Of a stretch of DNA of 64,000 nucleotides, positions 26,287 through 35,244 are shown piece by piece. The translations under genes and the position numbers were made by a program. How positions within the stretch are numbered: the first letter of the stretch is position 1; each line of letters opens with the position of its first letter. This DNA comes from Glutamicibacter mishrai (lineage in GTDB: Bacteria > Actinomycetota > Actinomycetes > Actinomycetales > Micrococcaceae). Location of the stretch: assembly GCF_012221945.1 (NCBI RefSeq), contig NZ_CP032549.1, positions 3,348,001 through 3,412,000 on the forward strand, read 5' to 3'. Below the pieces are notes generated by a model that searched no databases, was not told the DNA's origin, and saw only the letters and a list, made by a program, of their open reading frames with translations.

Positions 26287-29031
26287 TTAGGCGTCGCCGC
26301 CTGCGTTGCCGGACTTGCCGGCGTTCGGGTTGTTCAGATCGTACTTGGCGTGGGCCTTCACCGCGGTGTCCGCAGGGATCTCGCCACGCTCAACCAGCGA
26401 CTGCAAGGTCTGGACCACCAGGGAGTGGGCGTCGATCTTGAAGAAGCGGCGGGCTGCTGCACGGGTGTCCGAGAAGCCGAAGCCGTCAGCGCCCAAGGTG
26501 TGGAATTCACCTGGGACGTATGGGCGGATCTGCTCAGGGACTGCGCGCATGTAGTCGGTGGTCGCGATGACCGGGCCCGGGGTGGACTCCAGCTTGGAGG
26601 TCACGTACGGGGTTCGGCGTGCCTTGGATGGGTCGATCAGGACTTCGTCGTCGGCGTTCATGCCGTCGCGAGCAAGTTCGTTCCACGAGGTCACAGACCA
26701 GACATCGGCGGAAACGCCCCACTCTTCGGCGAGGATTTCCTGCGCTTCCAGAGCCCAAGGCACGGCCACGCCGGAGGCCAGCAGCTGTGCGCGCGGGCCG
26801 TCGGTGGTGGCTTCCTTGAGCAGGTGGATGCCCTTGATGATGCCTTCCACGTCAACGTTTTCCGGCTCAGCTGGCTGGCTGATCGGCTCGTTGTACACGG
26901 TCAGGTAGTACATGACGTTTGGATCCTGGTGGGTTCCGCCATACATGCGATCCAGGCCGGAGCGCATGATGTGGCCGATCTCGTAGCCGTAGGCAGGATC
27001 GTAGGTGATCACCGCCGGGTTGGTCGAGGCCAGGATTGGCGAGTGGCCATCAGCGTGCTGCAGGCCTTCACCGGTCAGGGTGGTGCGGCCGGCGGTAGCG
27101 CCGATGATGAAGCCGCGAGCCATCTGGTCGCCGGCAGCCCAGAACTGGTCGCCGGTGCGCTGGAAGCCGAACATCGAGTAGAACACGTAGATCGGGATCA
27201 GCGGTTCATCGTGGGTCGAGTAGCTGGTGCCGGCAGCGGTGAATGCCGCCACGGCGCCAGCCTCGTTGATGCCCGGGTGGATCAGCTGGCCCTGAGGGGA
27301 TTCCTTGTAGGCCAGAACCAGGTCGCGGTCTACGGACAGGTAGTTCTGGCCACCTGGGTTGTAGATCTTCGCGGTCGGGAAGAACGAGTCCATGCCGAAG
27401 GTGCGCGATTCGTCGGGGACGATCGGCACGATGCGGTGGCCGAATTCCTTGTCGCGCATCAGGTCCTTGAGCAGGCGGACGAAGGCCATGGTGGTGGCTG
27501 CCTGCTGCTTGCCGGAACCGCGCTTGGCGATGGCGTAGGCCTTGTCGCCAGGCAACGGAAGCTTGACCGAGGTCTCCTTGCGGCGGGTTGGCACCGAGCC
27601 GCCCAGCGCCGCACGGCGTTCCATCATGTACTTGTACTCGGCCGAATCCTCGGCTGGGCGGTAGTACGGTGGCGAGTACAGGTCGGCTTCGAGCTGCTCG
27701 TCGGTGATCGGGATGCGCAGGTGATCACGGAACTGCTTGAGGTCTTCCATGGTCAGCTTCTTCATCTGGTGGGTCGCGTTGCGAGCCTCGAAGTGCGAAC
27801 CCAGGCCGTAGCCCTTAACGGTCTTGGCCAGGATGACAGTTGGCTTGCCCTTGAATTCAACGGCTGCCTTATATGCTGCGTAAACCTTGTGGTAGTCGTG
27901 GCCACCGCGCTTCAGGTTCCAGATCTCGTCATCGGTCATGTCCGCAACCAATTCCTTGGTTTCCGGACGCTGGCCGAAGAAGTGCTCGCGCACGAAGGCA
28001 CCGGACTCAGCCTTGTAGGTCTGGTAGTCGCCATCCGGGGTCTGGTTCATGATGTCAACCAGGGCGTTGGTCTTGTCGGCTTCGAGCAGGGCATCCCACT
28101 CGCGGCCCCAAGTTACCTTGATGACGTTCCAGCCGGCGCCGCGGAAGAAGGCTTCCAGTTCCTGCATGATCTTGCCGTTACCGCGAACCGGGCCGTCAAG
28201 GCGCTGCAGGTTGCAGTTGATGACGAAGTTCAGGTTGTCCAGCTTTTCGTTGGCTGCCAGCTGCAGGAAGCCGCGCGACTCTGGCTCGTCCATTTCGCCG
28301 TCACCCAGGAAGGCCCAGACCTGCTGGTCCGAGGTGTCCTTGATGCCGCGGTTCTGCAGGTAGCGGTTCAGCTGAGCCTGGTAGATGGCGTTAGCTGGGC
28401 CGATACCCATCGACACGGTCGGGAATTCCCAGAAGTCAGGAAGTGAACGCGGGTGCGGGTAGGAAGGAAGGGCGTGGCCTTCCTTGGAGTGCTCCTGGCG
28501 GAAGCCGTCCATATCCTCTTCGGACAGGCGGCCTTCGAGGAATGCGCGTGCGTACATGCCAGGGGAAGCGTGGCCCTGGAAGAAGACCTGATCGCCGCCG
28601 CCTGGGTGGTTCTTGCCACGGAAGAAGTGGTTGAAGCCAACTTCGTAAAGGGTAGCCGCACCTGCGTAGGTGGAGATGTGTCCGCCGACGCCGATGGCTG
28701 GGTTCTGGGCACGGTGCACCATGATTGCTGCGTTCCAACGCATGAATGCGCGGTAACGGCGTTCGATGGCTTCGTCGCCCGGGAAGTCTGGTTCCTGATC
28801 CACAGGAATGGTGTTCACGTAGTCGGTGGTGGTCACATGGGGGACACCCACGGACTTGGCACCTGCACGCTGCAAAAGCGAGCGGATAATGAACTGAGCA
28901 CGCTCGGTGCCCTGGGATTCTACGAGAGAATCAAACGAGTCCATCCATTCCTGAGTTTCCTCAGGATCCTGATCTGAAAGCTGGTAAGTCAACCCGCTAC
29001 GGATCTGGGAGATGTGTTCCTCTACAGCCAC
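26287..29031 (-). CDS. aceE: Pyruvate dehydrogenase E1 component, homodimeric
   Basis: The 914-residue protein has the large homodimeric E1 layout. [19 protein letters not shown] is near the start and the thiamine-diphosphate motif is [10 protein letters not shown], then [14 protein letters not shown] transketolase-like pyrimidine domain and a C-terminal domain follow. It decarboxylates pyruvate and passes acetyl to the E2 lipoyl group. The start is GTG 29031, with AAGGAG 6 bases upstream; the frame extends to 29133 without another ribosome-binding site. E2 and E3 genes are absent from the window. Its acetyl-CoA product feeds the adjacent fab genes. Confidence 0.96.
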   Translation of the reverse strand: MAVEEHISQIRSGLTYQLSDQDPEETQEWMDSFDSLVESQGTERAQFIIRSLLQRAGAKSVGVPHVTTTDYVNTIPVDQEPDFPGDEAIERRYRAFMRWNAAIMVHRAQNPAIGVGGHISTYAGAATLYEVGFNHFFRGKNHPGGGDQVFFQGHASPGMYARAFLEGRLSEEDMDGFRQEHSKEGHALPSYPHPRSLPDFWEFPTVSMGIGPANAIYQAQLNRYLQNRGIKDTSDQQVWAFLGDGEMDEPESRGFLQLAANEKLDNLNFVINCNLQRLDGPVRGNGKIMQELEAFFRGAGWNVIKVTWGREWDALLEADKTNALVDIMNQTPDGDYQTYKAESGAFVREHFFGQRPETKELVADMTDDEIWNLKRGGHDYHKVYAAYKAAVEFKGKPTVILAKTVKGYGLGSHFEARNATHQMKKLTMEDLKQFRDHLRIPITDEQLEADLYSPPYYRPAEDSAEYKYMMERRAALGGSVPTRRKETSVKLPLPGDKAYAIAKRGSGKQQAATTMAFVRLLKDLMRDKEFGHRIVPIVPDESRTFGMDSFFPTAKIYNPGGQNYLSVDRDLVLAYKESPQGQLIHPGINEAGAVAAFTAAGTSYSTHDEPLIPIYVFYSMFGFQRTGDQFWAAGDQMARGFIIGATAGRTTLTGEGLQHADGHSPILASTNPAVITYDPAYGYEIGHIMRSGLDRMYGGTHQDPNVMYYLTVYNEPISQPAEPENVDVEGIIKGIHLLKEATTDGPRAQLLASGVAVPWALEAQEILAEEWGVSADVWSVTSWNELARDGMNADDEVLIDPSKARRTPYVTSKLESTPGPVIATTDYMRAVPEQIRPYVPGEFHTLGADGFGFSDTRAAARRFFKIDAHSLVVQTLQSLVERGEIPADTAVKAHAKYDLNNPNAGKSGNAGGDA

Positions 29032-29393
29032 TGAAGCTCCTTGATTGAATTGCGGCTCCGCTGCGTTGCAGTTTTCCACTGCGATGCGACGGTTTTGGGA
29101 CAACGGGTGCAGTAACACTGGAGTGATGTGCACTGTCGGTTCATATGCAACTCTAATGTCATTTTTGCGGGCTTGGGAGCATATTTCTGGCCCAAAAACC
29201 GCTTAAATCTGACTTATAAAGTGACTTGCGCAACATCGTATGGGAGCTATCTGGATAATGCACCTGTCGGTATGATGTGGGCCACCGGATTGTGGGTTAT
29301 ATTTGTTCGGCGTGTTATTGCTGCAGCGCTTGAATGGAACAGGAAAACCGTGTTTCGTTGGTAGTAACGCTTTGCACCAGCAGGAGGAATGAA
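29032..29393. other. Divergent intergenic region aceE / DUF3052
   Basis: These 362 bases should hold divergent promoters for aceE (minus) and the DUF3052 gene (plus). I see AT-rich -10-like words (TATAAA at 29215-29220) but no pair at correct spacing that I trust, and no RNA gene or palindrome. Confidence 0.4.
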
Positions 29394-29810
29394 GTGAGCG
29401 ACGCCGTATCGGCAAATCTGGAGCCCGCCAAAAAAATGGGGTTCCAAAATGAAAACCTTATTCAGGAACTGGGTTACGACGATGACGTGGATTACGATCT
29501 GCGTGACTCGATCGAGGATCTGATTGGTTCAGAGCTGCTCACCGAAGAGGATCATGACGTTGTCGACGCAGTTATCTTCTGGTGGCGCGATGGCGACGGA
29601 GACCTTGTAGATTCGTTGATGGACGCGTTGAACTGCTTGGACGAAAGCGGCGTAGTCTGGCTGCTCACCCCAAAGCAGGGCCGCGAAGGTCACGTATCCC
29701 CAGCACTAATTCAGCAGGAGGCGCCAAGCGCTGGTCTGCATGTGACGACCAGTGAAGGCGTATCGGAGGACTGGTCCGCAGTCCGCCTGGCCCCACGTAA
29801 GAAGAACTAA
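29394..29810 (+). CDS. DUF3052 family protein
   Basis: The 138-residue acidic protein (KKMGFQNENLIQELGYDDDV) belongs to DUF3052, an actinobacterial family of unknown function. It carries AVIFWWRDGDGDLVDSLMDA in the middle and ends in a basic KKN. No membrane or signal segment is seen. The GTG at 29394 has AGGAGG 6 bases upstream; an ATG at 29334 lacks one. Its stop overlaps the peroxiredoxin start by one base, so the two are coupled, which hints at a stress role. Confidence 0.86.
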   Translation: MSDAVSANLEPAKKMGFQNENLIQELGYDDDVDYDLRDSIEDLIGSELLTEEDHDVVDAVIFWWRDGDGDLVDSLMDALNCLDESGVVWLLTPKQGREGHVSPALIQQEAPSAGLHVTTSEGVSEDWSAVRLAPRKKN

Positions 29811-30259
29811 TGATTCAAGCAGGTTCGCGCCTGTTCGATTTCTCGCTGCAAAATCAATACGGTGAGTCGATAACCAGCACCGGGCTTTCCCAAGGCCGAG
29901 TGCTGGTTGTCTTTTACCCATGGGCATTTTCGCGAGTCTGCGGTTCGGAGCTGGCGGCGCTTAATGAAGAGCATGATTACTTTGCACAGCGCGGGGTGCG
30001 GATCATCGGCATTTCCGTCGACCATAAATTCACGCTTCGCAACTATGCGGAATCGATGGAACTGAAGTTCGAGCTTCTCGCGGATTTCTGGCCACACGGG
30101 GAAGTGGCGCGGCGAATTGGCGCTTTCGACGAGGCTCAGGGTGTAGCGACCAGGCTCTCGTTGCTCATCGAAGATGGCGTGGTTCGCAATATTTTCCATA
30201 GTGCGATGACCGAAGCCCGCAAGATTCAAGATTACAAGGACGGGGTTGACGCCCTGTAG
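29810..30259 (+). CDS. 1-Cys peroxiredoxin, AhpE-like
   Basis: The 149 residues form a thioredoxin-fold peroxiredoxin. The peroxidatic Cys44 lies in FYPWAFSRVCGSEL, close to the FYPxAFTxxC of AhpE, with Ser in place of the usual Thr41. There is no second Cys anywhere, so it must use an external thiol for reduction. It reduces hydrogen peroxide or organic peroxides in the cytosol. The ATG overlaps the DUF3052 stop by one base (TAATG). Confidence 0.88.
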   Translation: MIQAGSRLFDFSLQNQYGESITSTGLSQGRVLVVFYPWAFSRVCGSELAALNEEHDYFAQRGVRIIGISVDHKFTLRNYAESMELKFELLADFWPHGEVARRIGAFDEAQGVATRLSLLIEDGVVRNIFHSAMTEARKIQDYKDGVDAL

Positions 30260-30312
30260 GGGCGGCTGAATTCGCTGGTGTTCCAGTTCACGCGGAAAAT
30301 GCGGTTCTCGAT

Positions 30313-30341
30313 TTGCGCGCCACCAAATATCTCTGTAAAGT
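30313..30341 (+). promoter_or_regulatory. Candidate promoter of the first tRNA-Val gene
   Basis: TTGCGC at 30313-30318 and TAAAGT at 30336-30341 are 17 bases apart, 35 bases before the tRNA. Confidence 0.5.
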
Positions 30342-30375
30342 TATTCCTCGTTGGCTTTCAAAGCGAACATGGTTA

Positions 30376-30451
30376 GGGCCTTTAGCTCAGCTGGTAGAGC
30401 GTCACGTTTACACCGTGAATGTCATCGGTTCGATCCCGGTAGGGCCCACCA
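30376..30451 (+). tRNA. tRNA-Val(TAC), CCA encoded
   Basis: The cloverleaf folds with a seven-base acceptor stem (one G-U pair), D-arm TAGCTCAGCTGGTAGAGC, anticodon stem TCACG/CGTGA around TTTACAC, and the T-loop GGTTCGATCC. The anticodon TAC (30409-30411) reads GTA/GTG valine codons. The terminal CCA is present in the DNA. A terminator follows within 10 bases, so it is a single-gene unit. Confidence 0.96.
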
Positions 30452-30460
30452 AACAGAAAT

Positions 30461-30488
30461 CCTCGATCCACACGGATCGAGGTTTTTT
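30461..30488 (+). terminator. Terminator of the first tRNA-Val gene
   Basis: A perfect 9-bp stem with loop ACAC and six T. Confidence 0.95.
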
Positions 30489-30538
30489 GCATTTCTGCAT
30501 TTTCCGGCGTTGTACTGGTGGGCCGATTGGCACCTGAA

Positions 30539-30997
30539 TTATTTACCGAGGCGCACCATGGTAGTCGTTCCCATGATGCCGGCTTCGTACGAAATCTCGT
30601 CCTTGTGAAATGTAAATTTCTTGGTCTTGTCGCTTGAGGCCAATATTGCGTTATCAGTTGTCTTTCGGTCCCGCTTGGAAGTCCATGAGTAGGTGTCCGC
30701 CGCTGCATGCGGCTCTTCGAATGAACCAACCCAATAGAGCGATTTCGTGTCCCCGTGATTCGTGACCCAATTGATGGTTATGGTTTCTGAATCGATAATG
30801 GCTTCCTGATAAGCGTCCGCGTCCATCGAATTCTTCTGCTTCCATGTGCCCTGCATATCGATGGGCTGAGCGGATTCTGACGAAACTGGGGTGACGGTTG
30901 GGGATGAGTATGCTGATCCGTCGGACGGTGATTGGCTTCCGCAGGAGGCCAGTGCGAAGCTAAGGGCGATTGACATGGGGGCGAGAATTTTCTTCAT
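30539..30997 (-). CDS. Small lipoprotein of unknown function
   Basis: The signal peptide MKKILAPMSIALSFALASC ends in a lipobox with Cys19, then a Ser/Pro/Thr-rich linker to about residue 45. The remaining 105 residues (GTWKQKNSMDADAYQEAIID) look like a small beta-rich domain that measures or binds something at the membrane surface, reminiscent of lipocalin-like or DUF-type lipoproteins, but no family is recognised. It lies on the opposite strand between two identical tRNA-Val genes. No ribosome-binding site stronger than AGAAAA is seen before the ATG. Confidence 0.75.
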   Translation of the reverse strand: MKKILAPMSIALSFALASCGSQSPSDGSAYSSPTVTPVSSESAQPIDMQGTWKQKNSMDADAYQEAIIDSETITINWVTNHGDTKSLYWVGSFEEPHAAADTYSWTSKRDRKTTDNAILASSDKTKKFTFHKDEISYEAGIMGTTTMVRLGK

Positions 30998-31134
30998 GCC
31001 TATAGCCCGATCGATCGTTCCGACAGTTTGGCTGATTGTTTCTTAGGCACGGGTGCGGACAAACGGGAAGCTGCAGGAATATGGCGTTCCAGTGGTGACG
31101 CTCGGCACTCTTATTGATTTTTGACGATTTCAAT

Positions 31135-31163
31135 TTGCCAAGTCAGTCCCGGGTGTACTAAAT
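31135..31163 (+). promoter_or_regulatory. Candidate promoter of the second tRNA-Val gene
   Basis: TTGCCA at 31135-31140 and CTAAAT at 31158-31163 with 17 bases between, about 60 bases before the tRNA. Confidence 0.4.
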
Positions 31164-31223
31164 TATTTCTTGTTGCAGAAAACGAACAAAACAAAGAGAT
31201 TTGTAAGCGTCGGAGCTGCAGGA

Positions 31224-31296
31224 GGGCCTTTAGCTCAGCTGGTAGAGCGTCACGTTTACACCGTGAATGTCATCGGTTCGATCCCGGTAGGGCCCA
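31224..31296 (+). tRNA. tRNA-Val(TAC), second copy, CCA not encoded
   Basis: The 73-base body is identical to the copy at 30376, including anticodon TAC, but the following bases are CAG instead of CCA, so the 3' end must be added by the nucleotidyltransferase. Upstream sequences of the two copies differ. A terminator follows. Confidence 0.95.
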
Positions 31297-31304
31297 CAGA
31301 AAAG

Positions 31305-31351
31305 AAACCCGTTTCCATCAGTCAACTATGGCTGGTTGAAACGGGTTTTTG
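31305..31351 (+). terminator. Terminator of the second tRNA-Val gene
   Basis: An 11-bp perfect stem (31305-31315 with 31338-31348), extended inside by CCA/TGG-type pairs, then T-rich sequence. Confidence 0.88.
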
Positions 31352-31525
31352 TTATTTTCCGAGGGTACGTCAATGACGGGCCTCATGATAGAACGTCGAT
31401 TTCATATCCGGGGGAGTGTCCCCATCTCTTGCACTGAAGCAGCGGAATTGTAGCTACTAGTGTGTTTCTCCAGGCTATCGTGGCTTCGCGCTAGTGCCTG
31501 TCTTACGAGAATAGCCAGCGACGTT

Positions 31526-32554
31526 TTACTGAACCGCTAAGCGCCACAGGGTTGTTGTTTCCACGGATCGGGCCGAGTAGAGCAGATCCGACTGATCAAA
31601 AGCCCTAGCATGTTGTGGTTGGGCATCGATTCGACCAGCAACCTTTAGTCCAGCGTCATTGATAGCTGTGGCCAGAGCCTGGCTAGTTCGGAGCCCGAGT
31701 AATTCTGCCAGATCCGAAATGATCAACCAGGCTTCACCATCTTCGGTGAGATGCTCAGGCAGGCCACGAAGAAACTGCAACAGCATTTTGCTTCCGGGGT
31801 CGTAGATGGCTGCATCAAGACTGGTTGGGGCGCTGCCCGGGAGCCACGGAGGATTGCAGATAATCAGTGGTGCTTTGCCATCGGGGAACATATTGGTCAG
31901 TTCGGCGTGAGCCGAGCTTGAAATACCAAGTTGCGCGAAATTCTGGTTTGCGCAGTCCACCGCACGCTGGTGAATGTCCGTGCCGATAACTTTCTTCACG
32001 CCACGGGCTACCAACAGGGCTGCGAGCACACCAGTCCCGGTGCCTATGTCAAAGGCAACCTGGGCGTTCTTGATCGGCGCCTTGGCAACAAGGTCCACGT
32101 ACTCCTGTCGGGTGGGCATGAAGGTGCCGTAGCTGGGGTAGATTTTCTTCCCTAGGGCCGGAACCTCCACTCCATTGAGGAACCATTGGTGGGCGCTGAG
32201 AACTCCGGTCAATTCCTGCAGACTCACTGCTGCTTGGCCAGCGTAGCTGCCTCGGGACTGTTCATATCCGAACGCGATCGCGGCTCCCACTTCAGGCGCT
32301 CTAGTCAGAGATATCTGCGTGGACTCAGGTGTGCCGTTAACAGACAACGGGACCAACAACAGGGAGAGCATCCGGGAACGATGCGCCCGTGCTTGGCGAA
32401 TGGAATAGAACTTCTGCTCGTCGCTTTGCCCTCGTTTGAGAGATCGGCCAGCCTCGATATTGCCAAGTCTTCGATCCATGGCTGACAGTAATTGCCTGGC
32501 GTTGTTGTAGTCGCCGTGCCATAACATCGCAATGCCCTGTGCCGCATTTCGCAT
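31526..32554 (-). CDS. Class I SAM-dependent methyltransferase, 5' end uncertain
   Basis: The C-terminal half is a Rossmann methyltransferase: motif I FDIGTGTGVLAALL, then GTDIHQRAVDCANQN and the NPPW catalytic loop, which marks N-methylation of amides or exocyclic amines as in HemK/RsmC-type enzymes. The N-terminal 130 residues are helical and unassigned. ATG 32554 is the first usable start, but protein-like sequence (SWTLDGIGHHASWF and on) continues in frame upstream to a TGA at 32705-32707, with no ATG, GTG or TTG. The gene may have lost its true start to a frameshift or nonsense change, or use a rare start. Target unknown. Confidence 0.75.
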   Translation of the reverse strand: MRNAAQGIAMLWHGDYNNARQLLSAMDRRLGNIEAGRSLKRGQSDEQKFYSIRQARAHRSRMLSLLLVPLSVNGTPESTQISLTRAPEVGAAIAFGYEQSRGSYAGQAAVSLQELTGVLSAHQWFLNGVEVPALGKKIYPSYGTFMPTRQEYVDLVAKAPIKNAQVAFDIGTGTGVLAALLVARGVKKVIGTDIHQRAVDCANQNFAQLGISSSAHAELTNMFPDGKAPLIICNPPWLPGSAPTSLDAAIYDPGSKMLLQFLRGLPEHLTEDGEAWLIISDLAELLGLRTSQALATAINDAGLKVAGRIDAQPQHARAFDQSDLLYSARSVETTTLWRLAVQ

Positions 32555-32965
32555 CGCAGCATCTGCGCTGAGCCGATCGTCTACAGCGACAACTTTCTTG
32601 GGAGCAGGTCGGTCGTTGGCCGAGAACCATGAAGCGTGATGGCCTATGCCATCGAGGGTCCACGAAATAGTAGGTTCGGAAATGCCTGATGCAGTGCAGA
32701 TGGCTCAACGCCCTGTCGATTTGCGGTGCTCACCCGTTGGAGAACCGCGCATGAGCTGTGCAGCTGCGAGGGTCGTTGAGCGCAAGTCTACCGACGAATT
32801 CGGCTGGAGGTGCGCGTGCGGAGACCCTACTCGACTTTTTCGGATTCCTCAGGTTTTGTCGAATACGTCCAGCAAGTACGTAGCGGGTCGACAGCCCATT
32901 CATGAATGGGGCCTGTAGCGTCGAAAGTGTTCGTTGTTCAATCGACTGCAAAAGGAGTTCATCTG
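32555..32965. other. Upstream region of methyltransferase and csbD-like gene
   Basis: The part 32555-32704 continues the methyltransferase frame without a start codon. The rest holds the palindrome at 32895-32910 and the control region of the CsbD gene. No other gene is supported. Confidence 0.6.
32895..32910. promoter_or_regulatory. Perfect 16-bp palindrome upstream of CsbD gene
   Basis: CCCATTCATGAATGGG is fully self-complementary and lies 56 bases before the CsbD start, at or near where a promoter would be. A stress-regulator operator is possible, but no regulator is known. Confidence 0.5.
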
Positions 32966-33160
32966 ATGGGTTTAGGCGATAAGTTCAAGAACAAGGCTCA
33001 GGAAGCATCCGGCAAGGTTAAGGAGTCTGTCGGAGATGCAACCAACAATGAGGATTTGCAGGCTGAAGGCGTTAAGGATCAGGCCGCGGCCAAAGCGAAG
33101 CAGGCCGGAGAAGCTGTCAAGGATGCAGCCAAAGACGTCCGCGACGACTTCAACAAGTAG
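32966..33160 (+). CDS. CsbD family stress protein
   Basis: The 64-residue, highly charged, Ala/Lys-rich protein (GDKFKNKAQEASGKVKESVG) has the helical CsbD pattern. Homologues are induced by general stress, but their molecular role is unknown. The ATG at 32966 follows AAGGAG at 32952-32957, while the longer frame from 32906 lacks a site. It is cytosolic and is closed by a strong hairpin. Confidence 0.9.
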   Translation: MGLGDKFKNKAQEASGKVKESVGDATNNEDLQAEGVKDQAAAKAKQAGEAVKDAAKDVRDDFNK

Positions 33161-33169
33161 CAGTTAGTT

Positions 33170-33207
33170 CAACAAGGGCACCCACCATACGGTGGGTGCC
33201 CTTGTTG
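33170..33207. terminator. Bidirectional terminator between CsbD and GT1 genes
   Basis: A perfect 17-bp stem (33170-33186 with 33191-33207) with loop ATAC separates two convergent genes. Confidence 0.92.
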
Positions 33208-33210
33208 CCT

Positions 33211-34434
33211 CTAGCGTGAGGGACGGTACTGTTCCAAGAACGTTGCAACTGTTAGCGCGCTGTCTTCTTCGTCCGCGAGTTTGGTCGAGAGCCATTTCGC
33301 ACTTTGGCGATATTGCTCATTGCCGACTGCTTCGTTGATGGCTTCGGTGAGCGAGCCAACCGTCAAGTTCTTGAAGGGGATCGGGGCGGTGCCCGCTCCG
33401 AGACGGTGCAGTTGAGCAGCCCAGAAGGGCTGATCGGTGAAAATCGGTACCGGCACTGCCGGGGTGCCAGCGCGCAAGCCGGCGGCCGTCGTGCCCGCAC
33501 CGGCATGGTGCACCACCGCAGTTACCTGAGGGAACAACCACTGATGAGGCACTGGACCAATGCCCAGTACGTCGGTCTCACTAAATTCTCCGGCGCCTTG
33601 GACGATGGTGCGGCGGCCAGTGCGGCGGGCAACTTCAAGTAGGAAGTCTAGTTCCAAGGCCTGGGTGCTCCCGAATCCAAGGAATGTCGGTGGCTCTCCG
33701 GCGGAGAGGAAATCTCGCAGCTGAGCTGGGGCGCTCCACGAAGGGTCGGTCGCCGGCCACCAGTAACCGCAATTGATGATGTTCTCGTGCCAATCAGCCG
33801 GGCGGGGCACAACTGCGGAGCTGAAACCATTAAGGACTGGTTGACCGGTCTTTCGGCGCTGGCGTTCTGTGGCCGCCCGGCTTCGCTTGGGCAGTCCCAG
33901 TTCTGTGCGTATGCGTGCGGTTGGCGCATCATAGGGGGCCTTTGCCGATGAAAGTAGGTGATGCAATGCCCGGTTTCCAACGTTTCCAAAACTTCGGGCA
34001 GTGCCTAAAGTCATCGGTGCGTATTGACCGCTTGGTTCGGTGGGTTGCAAATGTGCGCTGATGGACGGGATTCCTAGCGCCTCGGCGACATCGAAGGCGA
34101 AGGGTGCCACTGAATTTGCGAGAATCAAATCTGCACAGTGCTCTGCGGCGCGCAAGGTGCCGGTGGCCGCTTGATCAAAGTAGGTGCCCAATTCTGCGAG
34201 GTAGTTTCGCAAATCCTTGGGACTGGTCTTTGTGCCGGGGGCTGCAGGATTCACCAGAGCGCTCATGTCGCCTGGAAGCTCGTGGAAAGCGCATCCGGAA
34301 GCGGCAACCACCTCTTGATACGCAGGGTTTGCTGCGATCGCGACATCAAAACCTTGCCGGATGAGTGTCTGACCTAGGCCTGCCATAGGTGTGACATCAC
34401 CACGGGTTCCAGGGGTAACCATCAGTACACGCAT
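33211..34434 (-). CDS. GT1-family glycosyltransferase (MGT/UGT type)
   Basis: The 407 residues have a GT-B fold. The N-domain starts RVLMVTPGTRGDVTPMAGLG, and the C-domain carries the nucleotide-sugar signature HHAGAGTTAAGLRAGTP, then DQPFWAAQLHRLGAG. Relatives glycosylate sterols, macrolides, flavonoids or other small lipophilic molecules with UDP-sugars. The divergent TetR gene and shared operator suggest induction by its own substrate, as in drug-inactivating glycosyltransferases. The acceptor itself is unknown. It is soluble, with no signal peptide. Confidence 0.87.
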   Translation of the reverse strand: MRVLMVTPGTRGDVTPMAGLGQTLIRQGFDVAIAANPAYQEVVAASGCAFHELPGDMSALVNPAAPGTKTSPKDLRNYLAELGTYFDQAATGTLRAAEHCADLILANSVAPFAFDVAEALGIPSISAHLQPTEPSGQYAPMTLGTARSFGNVGNRALHHLLSSAKAPYDAPTARIRTELGLPKRSRAATERQRRKTGQPVLNGFSSAVVPRPADWHENIINCGYWWPATDPSWSAPAQLRDFLSAGEPPTFLGFGSTQALELDFLLEVARRTGRRTIVQGAGEFSETDVLGIGPVPHQWLFPQVTAVVHHAGAGTTAAGLRAGTPAVPVPIFTDQPFWAAQLHRLGAGTAPIPFKNLTVGSLTEAINEAVGNEQYRQSAKWLSTKLADEEDSALTVATFLEQYRPSR

Positions 34435-34449
34435 GAATCTCCTGTAACA

Positions 34450-34476
34450 TTAATTGCGAACAGTGTTCGCGATTAA
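34450..34476. promoter_or_regulatory. 27-bp near-perfect palindrome, TetR operator
   Basis: The dyad is centred on 34463 with arms TTAATYGCGAACA and TGTTCGCRATTAA; only one base per arm, plus the centre, departs from symmetry. It lies in the 68-base gap between the divergent GT1 and TetR genes, ideal for repressing both. Confidence 0.85.
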
Positions 34477-34502
34477 CTATACAGTCTCCAGGAGCACGAA
34501 CT

Positions 34503-35159
34503 GTGGCCAAGAATCCAACGCAGAGGACCACCGGTCCAAAACCTCAATACTCGCGCGAGAAAATCGTTGATGTTGCCGTTGGCCTCGCCGATGCTGATGG
34601 AATTGAGGCTGTTTCGGTGCGGAGCGTAGCGTCGAAGCTCGGCACGGGGCCTGCATCTCTCTATCGATACGTGAAGTCCTACGATCAGCTCACCGAACTG
34701 ATGGTGGACCGCATCAGTGCTGAGTATGACTATGAGGCATGTTCGGGCTCCGCAATTGAGCAGCTGTTGGAAATAGCTCGCCAAGGCCGTCGGATCATGA
34801 GTCGTCACCCGTGGGTTCCGTTGATCGTAATGCGAAACCAGGTGGTGACTCCCAATTCCTTGGTGTACCTAGAGCGTGGTTTGCTGGCCCTGGCCGACAC
34901 GGATTTGAGCGCTGCCCGAAAACTGCACACTCTCGCAATGCTGAACTCCATCACTGCCGCATTTGCGCTCAATGATCAGAGCCAGCGTGGGCAGCAGGAC
35001 GCTTCAGCCTTATTGAATGCCATGCAGATGGGTTCGTACCCGCACTTGCTTCTAGCGCTGAGTGAAATCAATGAGCCTCTGGACCTGGATAGCGCATTCG
35101 AGCAGGCCATCGTTACGTATCTTCGGGGTGTTGGAGTGGGGAAGTACCCGTACGCATAG
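34503..35159 (+). CDS. TetR-family transcriptional regulator
   Basis: The N-terminal helix-turn-helix (REKIVDVAVGLADADGIEAV, then VRSVASKLGTGPASLYRYVK) is a clear TetR DNA-binding domain. The C-terminal domain (from about residue 85, with RHPWVPLIVMRNQ) resembles TetR_C_33/ActR-type ligand domains of regulators controlling drug exporters or modifying enzymes. The start is GTG 34503, after CCAGGAG. It is divergent from the GT1 gene, with the 27-bp palindrome between them, so it probably represses itself and that gene. Confidence 0.9.
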   Translation: MAKNPTQRTTGPKPQYSREKIVDVAVGLADADGIEAVSVRSVASKLGTGPASLYRYVKSYDQLTELMVDRISAEYDYEACSGSAIEQLLEIARQGRRIMSRHPWVPLIVMRNQVVTPNSLVYLERGLLALADTDLSAARKLHTLAMLNSITAAFALNDQSQRGQQDASALLNAMQMGSYPHLLLALSEINEPLDLDSAFEQAIVTYLRGVGVGKYPYA

Positions 35160-35244
35160 CCTTAGTATGAAATCTTCTATACGTAGATGACAAGGTATGA
35201 CAGCATGAAAACTGTGTAATGAAGCCGAGTACTCAGGAGTTGTG

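Noticed and set aside
26350..28446. 698-residue plus-strand frame opposite aceE
   Set aside because: A codon-bias shadow of a strongly conserved gene; its sequence matches no family and it has no start signals.
30376..31296. Prophage or integrative element between the two tRNA-Val genes
   Set aside because: Only about 770 bases separate them and no integrase, phage or mobile gene is present.
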